64,000 nucleotides of DNA from Paraburkholderia nodosa DSM 21604 (lineage in GTDB: Bacteria; Pseudomonadota; Gammaproteobacteria; Burkholderiales; Burkholderiaceae), in contig NZ_JAFA01000017.1 of assembly GCF_000519185.1 (NCBI RefSeq), positions 63,049 through 127,048 on the forward strand. The letters run 5' to 3'. Shown in pieces: positions 26,849 to 36,709 of this stretch. The notes beneath the pieces were generated by a model, which had not been told where the DNA came from, did not search any database, and saw only the letters and a program-made list of their open reading frames with translations. Each line of letters begins with the position of its first letter. Position 1 is the first letter of the stretch. A program made the translations under genes and the position numbers.

Positions 26849-27375
26849 TGCGTGCTGGAATCCATACCGGAATCATGTGCGGTGCGCTCGGCGTGGGCCT
26901 CGCGCTGACGGTTTCTGCGTGCGGCATGTGGCAGTCGGTCAGGGACGGGACCGTGCATGCCGCGCGCGCGGTGTTCGAGACGAAGGTCGAACAGATGAAT
27001 CTTGTCATCATGGCGCGCGGCGCGCTGAACCAGGACGTGCGCGGCGCTTCGCTGCCGGTCGTGCTGCGCATCTACCAGCTCAAGGATGACAAGCCCTTCG
27101 CGACTGCGACCTATGCGCAGCTGCTGGAGGGCAACGATGCGCTGAAGGCCGCAACGCTCTGGAGCCGGGACGTGACGCTGGGCCCGGGGCAGACGCTGAA
27201 GGTGACGCAGCCGATCGGCGACGCAGCGAGCTACGTGGGCGTGGCGGCGTTCTTTCGCGACACGGCGAACACCGAATGGTCCGTACTGGTGCCGAAATCG
27301 CAGTGGAAGAAGACCGACCCGGTGAGGCTGGTGGCAGCGGAGCGCACGCTGGAAGTCGACTTGGGGAACCGATAA
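26848..27375 (+). CDS. tssJ: T6SS outer-membrane lipoprotein TssJ (VasD/Lip)
   Basis: A 175-residue lipoprotein with signal segment and lipobox TVSAC near residue 25. The body fits the transthyretin-like TssJ family: LPVVLRIYQLKD, then TYAQLLEGNDALKAATLWSRDVTLGPGQT, VAAFFRDTANTEWSVLVP and a closing TLEVDLG strand. TssJ sits in the outer membrane and binds the periplasmic end of TssM, whose gene lies just upstream in the same operon. It starts within the tssF stop (TGATG). It is the last T6SS gene seen in this run; 158 bases of spacer follow before the two-component system. Confidence 0.92.
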   Translation: MRAGIHTGIMCGALGVGLALTVSACGMWQSVRDGTVHAARAVFETKVEQMNLVIMARGALNQDVRGASLPVVLRIYQLKDDKPFATATYAQLLEGNDALKAATLWSRDVTLGPGQTLKVTQPIGDAASYVGVAAFFRDTANTEWSVLVPKSQWKKTDPVRLVAAERTLEVDLGNR

Positions 27376-27533
27376 CGCCGCTGCACTGATGGATGATAGT
27401 CATGCGCTGGCCGCGCTGGAACCGGCGCCCGACGAAGCCACGCAGCGTTACCATACGCGGGATGCACAGCGATAGGCGCAGCGGGCCAGGGAGCGCATAC
27501 AATTGAGCCGGACCCACTCATAACTGAACGGCG

Positions 27534-28210
<677 letters not shown>

Positions 28211-28211
<1 letters not shown>

Positions 28212-29635
28212 TGCCGCGCATGGCTGTGCGCTCGCTCGCCACCGGCCTCGCGCTGAGTTTCGCGGGCACCACGCTCGCGGTATTCGCGCTCGTGGGCAGC
28301 ACGCTTTATTTCACACTCGACCGCGAAGTGAAGCAGCAGGACGACCTCGATATCGTGCTGATTTCGCGGCACACGCGCCGCCTCGCGCAGGAGCTGCACA
28401 ACGAGCACGACGTGCGCGAACATGCGGAGCGCCTCACGAGCCAGGTGCTCGGCAATCCCGCGCTTTCCATGGAAATACTCGGCACCGGCGGTGCGCAACT
28501 CGTCGAGCACAACACGGCGGGCATTGCGGACGCGGCGTTCCCGGAAGCGGCGCTCGCACGGCGCCTCCCGCCGACGCAACGCATTACCGAAGGCGACGTC
28601 GTGGAGTGGCGCAACGCGCGCGGCGTACCCGTGCGCGGACTCGCCACGGATGCCGCGCTGGCGGACGGCACGCCCGTCACCATCGTCATCGCGCGCGACA
28701 TGACCGACCGCTGGCGGCTGCTCGACCACTATCGCGAGCGCCTCTACGGCTTTGGCCTGGCGGGTATGCTGCTCGCGTTCCTCATGAGCTGGATGCTCGT
28801 GCGCGAGTCGCTGCGCCCGCTGCGCGAGATGGCGGCGCGTGCTGCCACGGTCACGGTCGACCGGCTCGATACGCCCATCGAAGTCGAACGCGCGCCGAGC
28901 GAGCTTGAAGCGCTCACGAAGTCGCTCAACGCCATGCTCGACCGTTTGCACGGCGGCTTCGAGCGGATGTCGCAATACACGGCGGACCTCGCGCATGACA
29001 TGCGCACGCCGCTCGGCAACCTGCGCGGCGCGAACGAAGTGGCGCTCGCGCGTGAGCGCACCACGGCCGAATACGAAGCGCTGCTCGAATCGAATCTGGA
29101 GGAATGCGAACGGCTTTCGCGCATGATCGAAAGCGTGATCTTTCTCGCGCGCGCGGAGCACCCGCAGTTCATGACGACGCTCGCGGAGTTCGAAGTGCAC
29201 GATGCGCTCACGCAGATCGCCGACTACTTCGAAGGTCTCGCCGACGAGGCGGGCGTGCAGATCCGCGTGCAGGGCGAGGGCCGCCTGCGCGCGGACAAGG
29301 AGCTGTTCCGGCGCGCCGTGGGCAACCTGCTCGCCAATGCGCTGCGCTATACGCCGCGCGGCGCGGAGATCACATTGAGCGTCGAGCAGGCGCCAGAGGC
29401 CGTCGAGGTCACGGTGGCCAATCCGGGCACGCCCATCGAAGCCGCGCTGCTGGAGCGCATTTTCGACCGCTTCTATCGCGCGGATGCGTCGCGCCATCGC
29501 GAGCCGCGCGCGGGCGCTTCGGCGGGTCTGGGGCTCGCGATCGTGCGCACGATCATGGCGCTGCACGGCGGCTCCGCACGCGCCGAAAGCGATGCGGCGG
29601 GCACGCGGTTCATCCTGACGTTCGCCCGCCCTTAG
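28211..29635 (+). CDS. sensor histidine kinase of heavy-metal/RND type
   Basis: A 474-residue membrane kinase. One helix near the N terminus (LALSFAGTTLAVFALVGSTL), a periplasmic sensor of ~140 residues, and a second helix (LAGMLLAFLMSWMLV) lead to a HAMP segment, then HisKA with the phospho-accepting His in DLAHDMRTPLGNLRG and the HATPase domain: N-box NLLANALRYTPRG, F-box RIFDRFYRAD and G-box SAGLGLAIVRTIMALHGG. It is encoded in an operon with the response regulator. Its last 26 bases overlap the end of the convergent outer-membrane factor gene. The signal is unknown. Confidence 0.93.
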
Positions 29636-31094
29636 CACTCGAGTCGCCCAGCGCCGCGCGGTCCCAACCGCCGCCGAGCGCCTCTAGCAGATGCACGCTC
29701 GCATCGAGCCTTCTTGCCGCGATCTGCTCATCGTTGCGTTCGTTCGAGAGCGCGATGGTCTGCGCCGTCACGACATCGAGATAGTTCACCGCGCCCGCCT
29801 GGTAGCGGTTGGTGGTGAGCTTGAGCGAGAGTTGCGCGGCGGCGGTGGCGCGTTGCTGGCTTTGGGCTTCGCTCGCCAGCGTATCGAGCGCGCTCAGGTT
29901 GTCTTCGACTTGCTGGAACGCCGTCAGCACGGTTTGCCGGTAGCCGGCCACGGCCGCGTCGTATTGCGCGTTCGCGCCTTTGAGCGTGGCGTCGCGCCGG
30001 CCGCCGTCGAAGAGCGTGCCCGCCAGTTGCGAGCCGAGCGACCAGAAGAGGCTCGGTGCGCTGAGCCACGGCGCGAAGAACGTGCTTTCGAGGCCCGCCG
30101 TCGCGGAGAGCGTGAGGTCGGGATAAAAGGCCGCGTGCGCTGCGCCGATTCCTGCATTGGCCGCCGCCACGCGCCGCTCGGCCGCCGCGATGTCGGGACG
30201 CCGTTCGAGCAGCGCGGAGGGCACGCCCGCGGGAATCGACGGCACGACGGCGGGATCGACACGCGGCGGCAGACTGAACGTCGAAGCGGGCACGCCGGTC
30301 AGCGTGGCGATGGCGTGCTGGCGTTGGGCGCGCTGCACGTCGATGTCGCTATCTGCCGTGCGCGCGCTTTCGAGCTGGGTTTGCGCCTGGGCGACGGCGG
30401 AGGCGTCGATCGCACCATCGGCGAGCTGCTGCTGCACGATGCGCAGCGCGGCCGTGTAGGCGCTCACGGTGTCGTCGAGCAGCTTCTTCTGGCGATCGAG
30501 CGAACGCAAGTCGAAGTAGTCGGTAGCCAGCTGGCTCGCAACCGAAAGGCGCACCGATTCGAGGTCGGCTTGCGTGGCCTGGGCGTTGGCGTGCGCCTGG
30601 GTGGTCGCGTCCTTCACGCGCCCGAACAGGTCGGGTTCCCAGCTCGCCGTGAGGCCTGTCGAGTAATCGGGAATCGTCTTGCCCGCGAGCGAACGGTCCA
30701 CGAGATTCTGCGAGGTCCGGTAACGCTGCGCCGCCACGCCTGCCGTGACGGTAGGCGCATAGCCCGCGCGTTGATAGTCGATCATCGCGCGCGCGGCTTG
30801 TAGATTGGCGACGGCCTGGCGCACGCTCTGGTTCGACACGTCCACGCGGGCTTCGAGCTGGTCGAGGTCGTGGTCGCCGAAGAGGGTCCACCATGAGCCG
30901 CGCGGTTGGGCGTCGGCGGGCGCGGCGACGCTCCAGCCGGACGCCGCCGCGGGTTGTGTTACCTGGGTGGCGTAGTGCGCGGGCACGTCTACTGTGGGCG
31001 CGCTGTAGTGCGGCAAGGTGGTACACGCCGCGAGCGATGCTGCCGTGCAGGCGACGACGATCCGGCGCAGCGCAGGAAGAGGGTGTTCGAACAT
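29610..31094 (-). CDS. RND outer-membrane factor lipoprotein (NodT/OprM family)
   Basis: A 494-residue TolC-like channel lipoprotein. The signal ends at lipobox LAAC; two outer membrane efflux repeats follow, each with the family pattern (LDQLEARVDVSNQSVRQA, ARAMIDYQRAGYAPTVTAG; then RPDIAAAERRVAAANAGIG and FYPDLTLSATAG). It is third in the operon permease - adaptor - channel, 12 bases after the adaptor stop, with a GAGG site before the ATG. It completes a tripartite pump across both membranes. The gene converges on the histidine kinase and shares 26 bases with it. Confidence 0.93.
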   Translation of the reverse strand: MFEHPLPALRRIVVACTAASLAACTTLPHYSAPTVDVPAHYATQVTQPAAASGWSVAAPADAQPRGSWWTLFGDHDLDQLEARVDVSNQSVRQAVANLQAARAMIDYQRAGYAPTVTAGVAAQRYRTSQNLVDRSLAGKTIPDYSTGLTASWEPDLFGRVKDATTQAHANAQATQADLESVRLSVASQLATDYFDLRSLDRQKKLLDDTVSAYTAALRIVQQQLADGAIDASAVAQAQTQLESARTADSDIDVQRAQRQHAIATLTGVPASTFSLPPRVDPAVVPSIPAGVPSALLERRPDIAAAERRVAAANAGIGAAHAAFYPDLTLSATAGLESTFFAPWLSAPSLFWSLGSQLAGTLFDGGRRDATLKGANAQYDAAVAGYRQTVLTAFQQVEDNLSALDTLASEAQSQQRATAAAQLSLKLTTNRYQAGAVNYLDVVTAQTIALSNERNDEQIAARRLDASVHLLEALGGGWDRAALGDSSAKGGRTSG

Positions 31095-31106
31095 GGTGAG
31101 CCTCGC

Positions 31107-32321
31107 TTACGCTTTCGCCTGCGCAGCCGTCGAGGCCGCCGCCACGTGCACGCTCTGGCCGCTGGCAATGGCGTCGCCGGGATTGTTGATGACGCGATCG
31201 GTCGGCGCGAGTCCGGTGGCGATTTCCACGTAGGTGCCGAAGTCGCGGCCGATGGTCACCTTACGCAATTGCACCGTGCTCTTTGCATCCACCACCGCGA
31301 CGGTCACGCCGTCCGGGCGGAACAGCAGCGCGCTCACAGGCAGTTCGAGCGCCGGCGCGGCCGCCGTGAGCGCAAGATGCACTTGCGCGTAGGCGCCGGG
31401 CATCAGCGCGCCGTCGTGGTTGTCCACGTCGACTTCCACCCGCAACGTGCGGCTCACGGGATCGATCACGTTCGCGCTGCGCGCCACGCTCGCCTCGAAG
31501 CGGCGGCCCGGATATTGCTGCGTCGTCAGCCAGACGGTCGTGCCCGGCGTGACGAGGCTCGCGTCGTCCTGGGGCACGTCCACGTACACGCGCAGCCGGT
31601 CGGTCTGCGCGATATGGAACAGCTCGCCTGGCATCGTGGCGAGGCCGGGCGTGCCGCCCGCGGTGACGAGCGCGCCCACCTGCACGTTGCGCGCCGTAAC
31701 GACGCCGTCGAAAGGCGCCGTCACGTTCTGGTAGGCAACCAGCTCCTGCAGCCGCGCCACGTTGGCCTGCGCCGCCTGGAGCGTGGCGAGTTTCGCGGCG
31801 GCGTCGCTCGTTTTCGCCTGGGCGTCCTGCTCGGAGACCGATTGCGTCTGCAGCATCGTCTGCCAGCGCTGCGCCGTGCTGCTGGCGAAGCGATAGTTGG
31901 CCTGTGCGGTGGCTTCGTCGGCGCGCGCCTGCTGGAGTTGCGCGTCGAGTTCGGGCGTGTCGATCTGCGCGAGCGTCTGGCCCGCCTTCACGTGCGCGCC
32001 GATATCCGTGTACCAGTGCTGCACGTACCCGCTCGTACGCGCGTAGATCGAGGCGTCGGCCCAGGACATGACCGATCCGGGCAGCAACAGGTCTTGCGTG
32101 GCAGGTGCGCGCGTGGGCGTGAGCGTGGAGACGATCAGCTCGCGCTGCGCCGCGACCTGCCGGGCTTGCGCGGTGCGTGCTTCGAGGCGCGGCACGATGC
32201 CCGCCGTGAGGAGCGTGACGGCGATGGCGAGGCAGGTAAGGCCGACGACGACAGCGGTGCGGCCTCGCGTTGCGGTTGGCGCCGCGGCATCGCGTTCTTC
32301 GTGCGGTGTCTGCGATTTCAT
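31107..32321 (-). CDS. RND periplasmic adaptor (membrane fusion protein)
   Basis: A 404-residue HlyD/AcrA-type adaptor. An N-terminal anchor helix (TAVVVGLTCLAIAVTLLTAG), the barrel-sandwich lipoyl motif (GYVQHWYTDIGAHVKAGQTLAQIDTPELD), an alpha-hairpin and the matching second lipoyl half (VTAPFDGVVTARNVQVGALV) are visible, followed by beta-barrel and membrane-proximal parts. An AAGGA site overlaps the permease stop, showing coupling. It joins the inner-membrane pump to the outer-membrane channel encoded just downstream. Confidence 0.93.
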   Translation of the reverse strand: MKSQTPHEERDAAAPTATRGRTAVVVGLTCLAIAVTLLTAGIVPRLEARTAQARQVAAQRELIVSTLTPTRAPATQDLLLPGSVMSWADASIYARTSGYVQHWYTDIGAHVKAGQTLAQIDTPELDAQLQQARADEATAQANYRFASSTAQRWQTMLQTQSVSEQDAQAKTSDAAAKLATLQAAQANVARLQELVAYQNVTAPFDGVVTARNVQVGALVTAGGTPGLATMPGELFHIAQTDRLRVYVDVPQDDASLVTPGTTVWLTTQQYPGRRFEASVARSANVIDPVSRTLRVEVDVDNHDGALMPGAYAQVHLALTAAAPALELPVSALLFRPDGVTVAVVDAKSTVQLRKVTIGRDFGTYVEIATGLAPTDRVINNPGDAIASGQSVHVAAASTAAQAKA

Positions 32322-32330
32322 CTGGAATCC

Positions 32331-35300
32331 TTATTCAACGTGAGTGGTTGCACTGGCTTGCGCATCGTTGCTGGCGTCGCGCGCGGCGCGGCGTTGCGCG
32401 AGCCAGCCATGCACCATGCCGAACACGACCGGCACGAACACGAGCGTGGAGAGCGTGCCGATCGCGAGGCCGCCAATCACGGCGCGCCCGAGCGGTGCGT
32501 TCTGTTCGCCGCCGTCGCCGAGACCCAGCGCCATCGGCAGCATGCCGATCAGCATGGCGAGCGCCGTCATGAGCACTGGGCGAAAGCGGTTGAAGCCCGC
32601 GTCGAGCGCGGCGGCGAGCGGTTCCATGCCGGCGGCAAGCGACTCGCGCGCCGTATTGATGACGAGAATGCTGTTGGCCGTTGCGATACCCATGCAGAGG
32701 ATCGTGCCCGTGAGCGCTGGCACGCTGAGCGTGGTTTGCGTGACGAACAGCATCCACGCGATGCCGGCAAGCGAGGCCGGCAGGCCGCTCACGATGATGA
32801 GCGGATCGAGCCACGACTGGAAGTTCACGACCATCAGCAGGTAGACGAGCGCGATGGCGAACACGAGGCCCGCTGCGAGGCCGCTGAACGAGGCGTTCAT
32901 CGACTGCACCTGGCCGCGCATCACGATCGACGAGCCCGGCGGCAGTTGCGCGCGCGCGGCGTTCACGAGGCGGTTCACGTCGGAGGCGACGCCGCCCAGG
33001 TCGCGTCCTTGTGTCGACGCGAAGATGTCGAGCACGGGCTGCACGTTGTAGTGCGAGACCACGGCTTCCTGCGAGCTGCGCGAGACCGTGCCGAGGGTGC
33101 CTAGCTGATTCTGCGGCGTGAACGTGACGGATTGCGACGTCGTCACCGGAATATTGGCGAGCGTTTGCAGGGAATGAATATCGTATTGCGGCACCTCGGT
33201 CACGAGCGGGTAGCTCACGCCGTTCTTCGGATCGAGCCAGAAGTTGGGCGTGGTTTGCGAGCTGCCCGAGAGCGCGATGAGCAGGTTCTGCGCCACGTCG
33301 TGCTGCGTGAGGCCCGCTTGCAAGGCCTTCGTGCGGTCCACGTCGACGTTGAGAGTGGGCTCGTCGCCGGGCTGCTGGATGCGTGCGTCAACGAGGCCGC
33401 GCACGCCGCGCATCTGGTCGAGCAGGCGGTTCGCCACGACGCGATTCTGCGCGAGCTGGTTGCCGACGATCTGCACGTCGATGGGCGCGGGCAGGCCGAA
33501 GTTCAGGATCTGGCTCACGATGTCGGCAGGCAGGAACGCGAACGTCACGCCAGGAAACGAGGCGTTGAGCACGTTGCGCAGTGTCGCCACATATTGCGCG
33601 GTGGGTTTGTGCTTCGGCGCGAGCGTGATGAGGATGTCCGCGTCTTCGGGGCCGATGGGGTCCGAGGAGTCATACGTGAGGTTGATGCCGCTCACCGGCA
33701 CGCCGATGTTGTCGAGCACCGCGGCCTGTTCGGCGGGCGGAATCACGCTGCGGATTTTCGCTTCGACTTCGTCGGTGAGGCGGGCAGTCTCCTCGATGCG
33801 CGTGCCGGTGGGCGCGCGCAGATGCAGGCGGATTTCGCCGGTATCGACAGCGGGAAAGAAGTCGCGGCCGGTGAACGGCACGAGCACGAGCGAGCCGAGG
33901 CACAGCGCGACCCACAGCACGACGAATCGGCGGCGCTGCGCTAGCGCGGCATGAAGCAGCGCGCGATAGCGGTTGCGCACCGCTTCGAAGCGTCGTTCGA
34001 AGCCCGCCTGAAAGCGCGTCAACAGACCCGCGATGCCGCGCCTGGGTGCAGCGTCAGGCTTGCGTGTGCGCAGCAGATACATCGCGAGCGTGGGAATCAG
34101 CGTGCGCGAGAAGAAGTACGACGCGCACATCGCGAACACCACGGCCTCGGCGAGCGGCACGAACAGATACCGCGCCACGCCCGAAAGCAGGAACATCGGC
34201 ACGAACACGATGCAGATAGAGAGCGTCGAAACGAACGTCGGCACGGCGATCTCGCCGGAACCGTTGAGAATGGCGTCGTGCAGCGGCGCGCCGCGCTCCA
34301 GGTGATGCGTGATGTTTTCGATGGCGACGGTGGCGTCGTCGACGAGGATGCCGACCGCAAGCGCGAGCCCGCCGAGCGTCATGATGTTGATGGTCTCGCC
34401 GAGCGCCGCGAGCGCGATGAGCGACGTGAGCACGGCGAGCGGAATCGTCACGGCGATGATGAGCGTGGCGCGCCAGCTGCCGAGAAAGAGCAGGATCATC
34501 GCGGCGGTGAGGCAGGCCGCAATGAGCGCTTCGCGCACCACGCCCGAGATCGCGGACTTCACGAACACGGACTGATCGGAGAGCGGCGTGATCTTGAGCG
34601 CACTCGGCAGGCCCGCCGCGATCTTCGGCAGCATGGCCTTCACCTGCTGGATGATCGTGAGCGTCGAGGCGCTGCCGGTCTTTTCGACGGTAAGGAGTGC
34701 CGCGCGTTTGCCGTCCGCGCGCACGATGTTCGTTTGCGGCGCGTAGCCGTCGATCACATGCGCGACGTCGCGCACATACACCACGCTGCCGTTCACGGTC
34801 TTGATGGGCAGGTCGTTGAGCGCCGCCACGGTTTGCGTGCTGCCGTTCATCTCCACGTTGTATTCGCGCGAACCGATTTTCGCGGTGCCGCCGGGCAGGA
34901 TGAGGTTCTGTGCGTTCACGGCGTTGACGACGTCCGCGGGCGCGAGACCCTTGGCCTGCAACGCTTTCGGATCGAGCTGCACCATGATCTGGCGGATCTT
35001 GCCGCCATAGGGCAGCGGCACGGCCGCGCCCTGGACGGTCGCGAGCTGCGTGCGAATGAAGCTGTTGCCGAGGTCGTAAAGCGACTGCTCGGGCAAGCTC
35101 GCGCTGGACAGGCCCAGTTGCAGCACCGGCACCGTGGAAGCGTTGTACGTGATGATGTTCGGCGGCAGCGTGCCCGGCGGCAGGACGCGCAGGATCGAAG
35201 CGGAGTTCGACGCCGCCTCGGCAATCGCGCGGTTGATGTCGGCGCCCGGATGGAAGAACACCTTCACGACCGAAACGCCGTTGAGCGATTGCGATTCGAT

Positions 35301-35540
35301 GTGCTCGATGTCATCCACGTCCGAAGTCAGCGCGCGCTCGTAGTTCGAGGTGATGCGATGCGCCATGTCCTCGGCGGAGAAACCGTTGTAGGTCCAGACG
35401 ATGCTGACCACCGGGATATTGATGTTCGGAAAAATGTCCGTGGGCGTGCGCATGATGGCGAGCGGCCCGAGGATGAAGAGCAGTACGGCCAGCACGATGA
35501 ACGTGTAGGGCCGTCTGAGAGCCAGTTTGACGATCCACAT
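32331..35540 (-). CDS. RND efflux permease (AcrB/HAE1-like)
   Basis: A 1069-residue RND pump with 12 helices and two large periplasmic loops. It starts MWIVKLALRRPYTFIVL at 35540; a TTG 33 bases upstream is less likely. Helix 4 keeps the proton-relay acid pair (VGILVDDATVAIENI). The lysine that AcrB has in helix 10 (SAKNAIL) is replaced (GIATANSIL), as in many related pumps. It is the first gene of a permease - adaptor - channel operon, an order different from the usual adaptor-first arrangement. Substrate could be drug, dye or solvent; the neighbouring regulators look metal-type, but the permease is not of the CzcA metal group as far as I can tell. Confidence 0.92.
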   Translation of the reverse strand: MWIVKLALRRPYTFIVLAVLLFILGPLAIMRTPTDIFPNINIPVVSIVWTYNGFSAEDMAHRITSNYERALTSDVDDIEHIESQSLNGVSVVKVFFHPGADINRAIAEAASNSASILRVLPPGTLPPNIITYNASTVPVLQLGLSSASLPEQSLYDLGNSFIRTQLATVQGAAVPLPYGGKIRQIMVQLDPKALQAKGLAPADVVNAVNAQNLILPGGTAKIGSREYNVEMNGSTQTVAALNDLPIKTVNGSVVYVRDVAHVIDGYAPQTNIVRADGKRAALLTVEKTGSASTLTIIQQVKAMLPKIAAGLPSALKITPLSDQSVFVKSAISGVVREALIAACLTAAMILLFLGSWRATLIIAVTIPLAVLTSLIALAALGETINIMTLGGLALAVGILVDDATVAIENITHHLERGAPLHDAILNGSGEIAVPTFVSTLSICIVFVPMFLLSGVARYLFVPLAEAVVFAMCASYFFSRTLIPTLAMYLLRTRKPDAAPRRGIAGLLTRFQAGFERRFEAVRNRYRALLHAALAQRRRFVVLWVALCLGSLVLVPFTGRDFFPAVDTGEIRLHLRAPTGTRIEETARLTDEVEAKIRSVIPPAEQAAVLDNIGVPVSGINLTYDSSDPIGPEDADILITLAPKHKPTAQYVATLRNVLNASFPGVTFAFLPADIVSQILNFGLPAPIDVQIVGNQLAQNRVVANRLLDQMRGVRGLVDARIQQPGDEPTLNVDVDRTKALQAGLTQHDVAQNLLIALSGSSQTTPNFWLDPKNGVSYPLVTEVPQYDIHSLQTLANIPVTTSQSVTFTPQNQLGTLGTVSRSSQEAVVSHYNVQPVLDIFASTQGRDLGGVASDVNRLVNAARAQLPPGSSIVMRGQVQSMNASFSGLAAGLVFAIALVYLLMVVNFQSWLDPLIIVSGLPASLAGIAWMLFVTQTTLSVPALTGTILCMGIATANSILVINTARESLAAGMEPLAAALDAGFNRFRPVLMTALAMLIGMLPMALGLGDGGEQNAPLGRAVIGGLAIGTLSTLVFVPVVFGMVHGWLAQRRAARDASNDAQASATTHVE

Positions 35541-35611
35541 GACGGGGTCCGGGTTGAGGCAGGAGTGGCGCAAGTATCGGGAGGGCGCGCTTACCCGGTG
35601 CTGACCTCGAC

Positions 35612-35627
35612 ATTACGGATTTGTCAT
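35612..35627 (-). promoter_or_regulatory. candidate response-regulator box upstream of RND operon
   Basis: ATTACGGATTTGTCAT is an imperfect 16-base dyad (ATTAC, 6 bases, GTCAT) located about 72 bases upstream of the permease start and inside the shared upstream region of the divergent DUF4148 gene. Its form resembles the boxes bound by CusR/CopR/CzcR-type regulators, and the window encodes such a regulator facing the pump. Recognition is by eye only. Confidence 0.5.
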
Positions 35628-35813
35628 CTTCGCCGCGCAGGCGCGTTGGCCGCTGTGAGCGCGTTGCGCCCAGATAACGAACTCGTAATCAGCAGGTCAG
35701 CTTTGCGTCAGCGCCGCGCGACCAGAATGCGCTCAACCTTCGCGACATTGCCGAGGGCGGCTGCGGCGGCATCCTTTCCCGATGCGGCGGCCATTCTTTG
35801 AGAGGTGAACATC

Positions 35814-36161
35814 ATGAAAGCACTCGTTTCCACATTGCTCGTTGCCTGCGCCCTGGCCGCGCCGGCTGCCGCTTTCGCACAGACCGCCAACCCCGCTAAC
35901 GCGCCGCTCACGCGTGCTCAAGTGATCGCCGATCTCGTGCGGGTGGAGCAGGCGGGGTATCGTCCTGTGGCCAAGGATGTCAACTATCCTGATGACATCC
36001 AGCACGCGGAGGCGATCGTGGCTCAGGAGCAGGCGCAAAAGACCCAGCAGGCCGCGCCGGGCAACACGGCGGTCGGCGGCGTGGCGATGACGGGCAGCTC
36101 GGACGCGGGCGCACCGGTCATGGCCAGCGTCGGCGGGCGGTCGATTTATGCGGGCCACTGA
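35814..36161 (+). CDS. DUF4148 secreted small protein
   Basis: A 115-residue exported protein with a clear Sec signal (MKALVSTLLVACALAAPAAA, cut before FAQT or QTAN) and the DUF4148 core LTRAQVIADLVRVEQAGYRP, then a disordered Ala/Gln/Gly-rich tail. The ATG at 35814 follows a GAGAGGTGA ribosome site. DUF4148 proteins are numerous in Burkholderia-group genomes and of unknown function. It is divergent from the RND operon across 273 bases that include the candidate regulator box, so both could answer to the same two-component system. Confidence 0.9.
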   Translation: MKALVSTLLVACALAAPAAAFAQTANPANAPLTRAQVIADLVRVEQAGYRPVAKDVNYPDDIQHAEAIVAQEQAQKTQQAAPGNTAVGGVAMTGSSDAGAPVMASVGGRSIYAGH

Positions 36162-36709
36162 GCGAGCCGCAGCGCGGCGCAGCCGCCCCGGCGATAACGC
36201 CGGGTGCCGCCGCGCATTTCGATTCGCTTGATCAAACGTTTGCGCGGACGTAATTCGCCCCATTCGCGAGCAAAAAAGCGTTATTCATTTTTATTGAAGT
36301 CGCGAACTTGCCCCATTAATAGCGGCGGCGTTAAATCAGTTGCATTGGCAAATTCACCACAATATCGCGCGTTTTTACGGTGTCATCTTTCAGACGCACG
36401 CAAATTCATAATGCGCTGGTAAGATACGCGCGAATATGGGATGGCCGCTCTGCTTTCCGGGTATCGGCGCGAATCTAGACCACTCGCGCCGGCGGAAAAC
36501 GAGTCCGCGTCATCAGGCCGACGGGGAGCGGCCGTCTTGCACTACGAATTGCGCTCCATGTTTAAAAAAAGCGCGTACGTTCGGATTGTGTGTTTAATCG
36601 CATGCGTTTGAGACTCGCGTTTCGCCTTTCCGGCGAATCGTCAGCCGCCGCTTGCCGCTGTTGCGCCTTGCGCAGACGGTCATTCCCCTCGCGGTCTAAT
36701 CCCGCCGTC
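36162..36709. other. long AT-richer leader region upstream of the exopolysaccharide block
   Basis: 548 bases without a supported gene. A small hairpin (GCCCCGGCGATAACGCCGGG, about 36183-36202) lies just after the DUF4148 gene and may end its transcript. From 36230 to 36440 and at 36560-36590 the sequence is clearly AT-richer than its surroundings (for example TTATTCATTTTTATTGAAG), as in promoter regions of surface polysaccharide genes. No specific operator is claimed. Confidence 0.4.

Noticed and set aside
27389..27475. 28-codon frame between tssJ and the response regulator
   Set aside because: Too short and without a ribosome site; could be a truncated gene but nothing supports it.
30906..35801. 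Two long plus-strand frames (732 and 616 codons) opposite the RND operon
   Set aside because: Antisense shadows rich in Arg, His, Gly and Asp without any recognisable segment.
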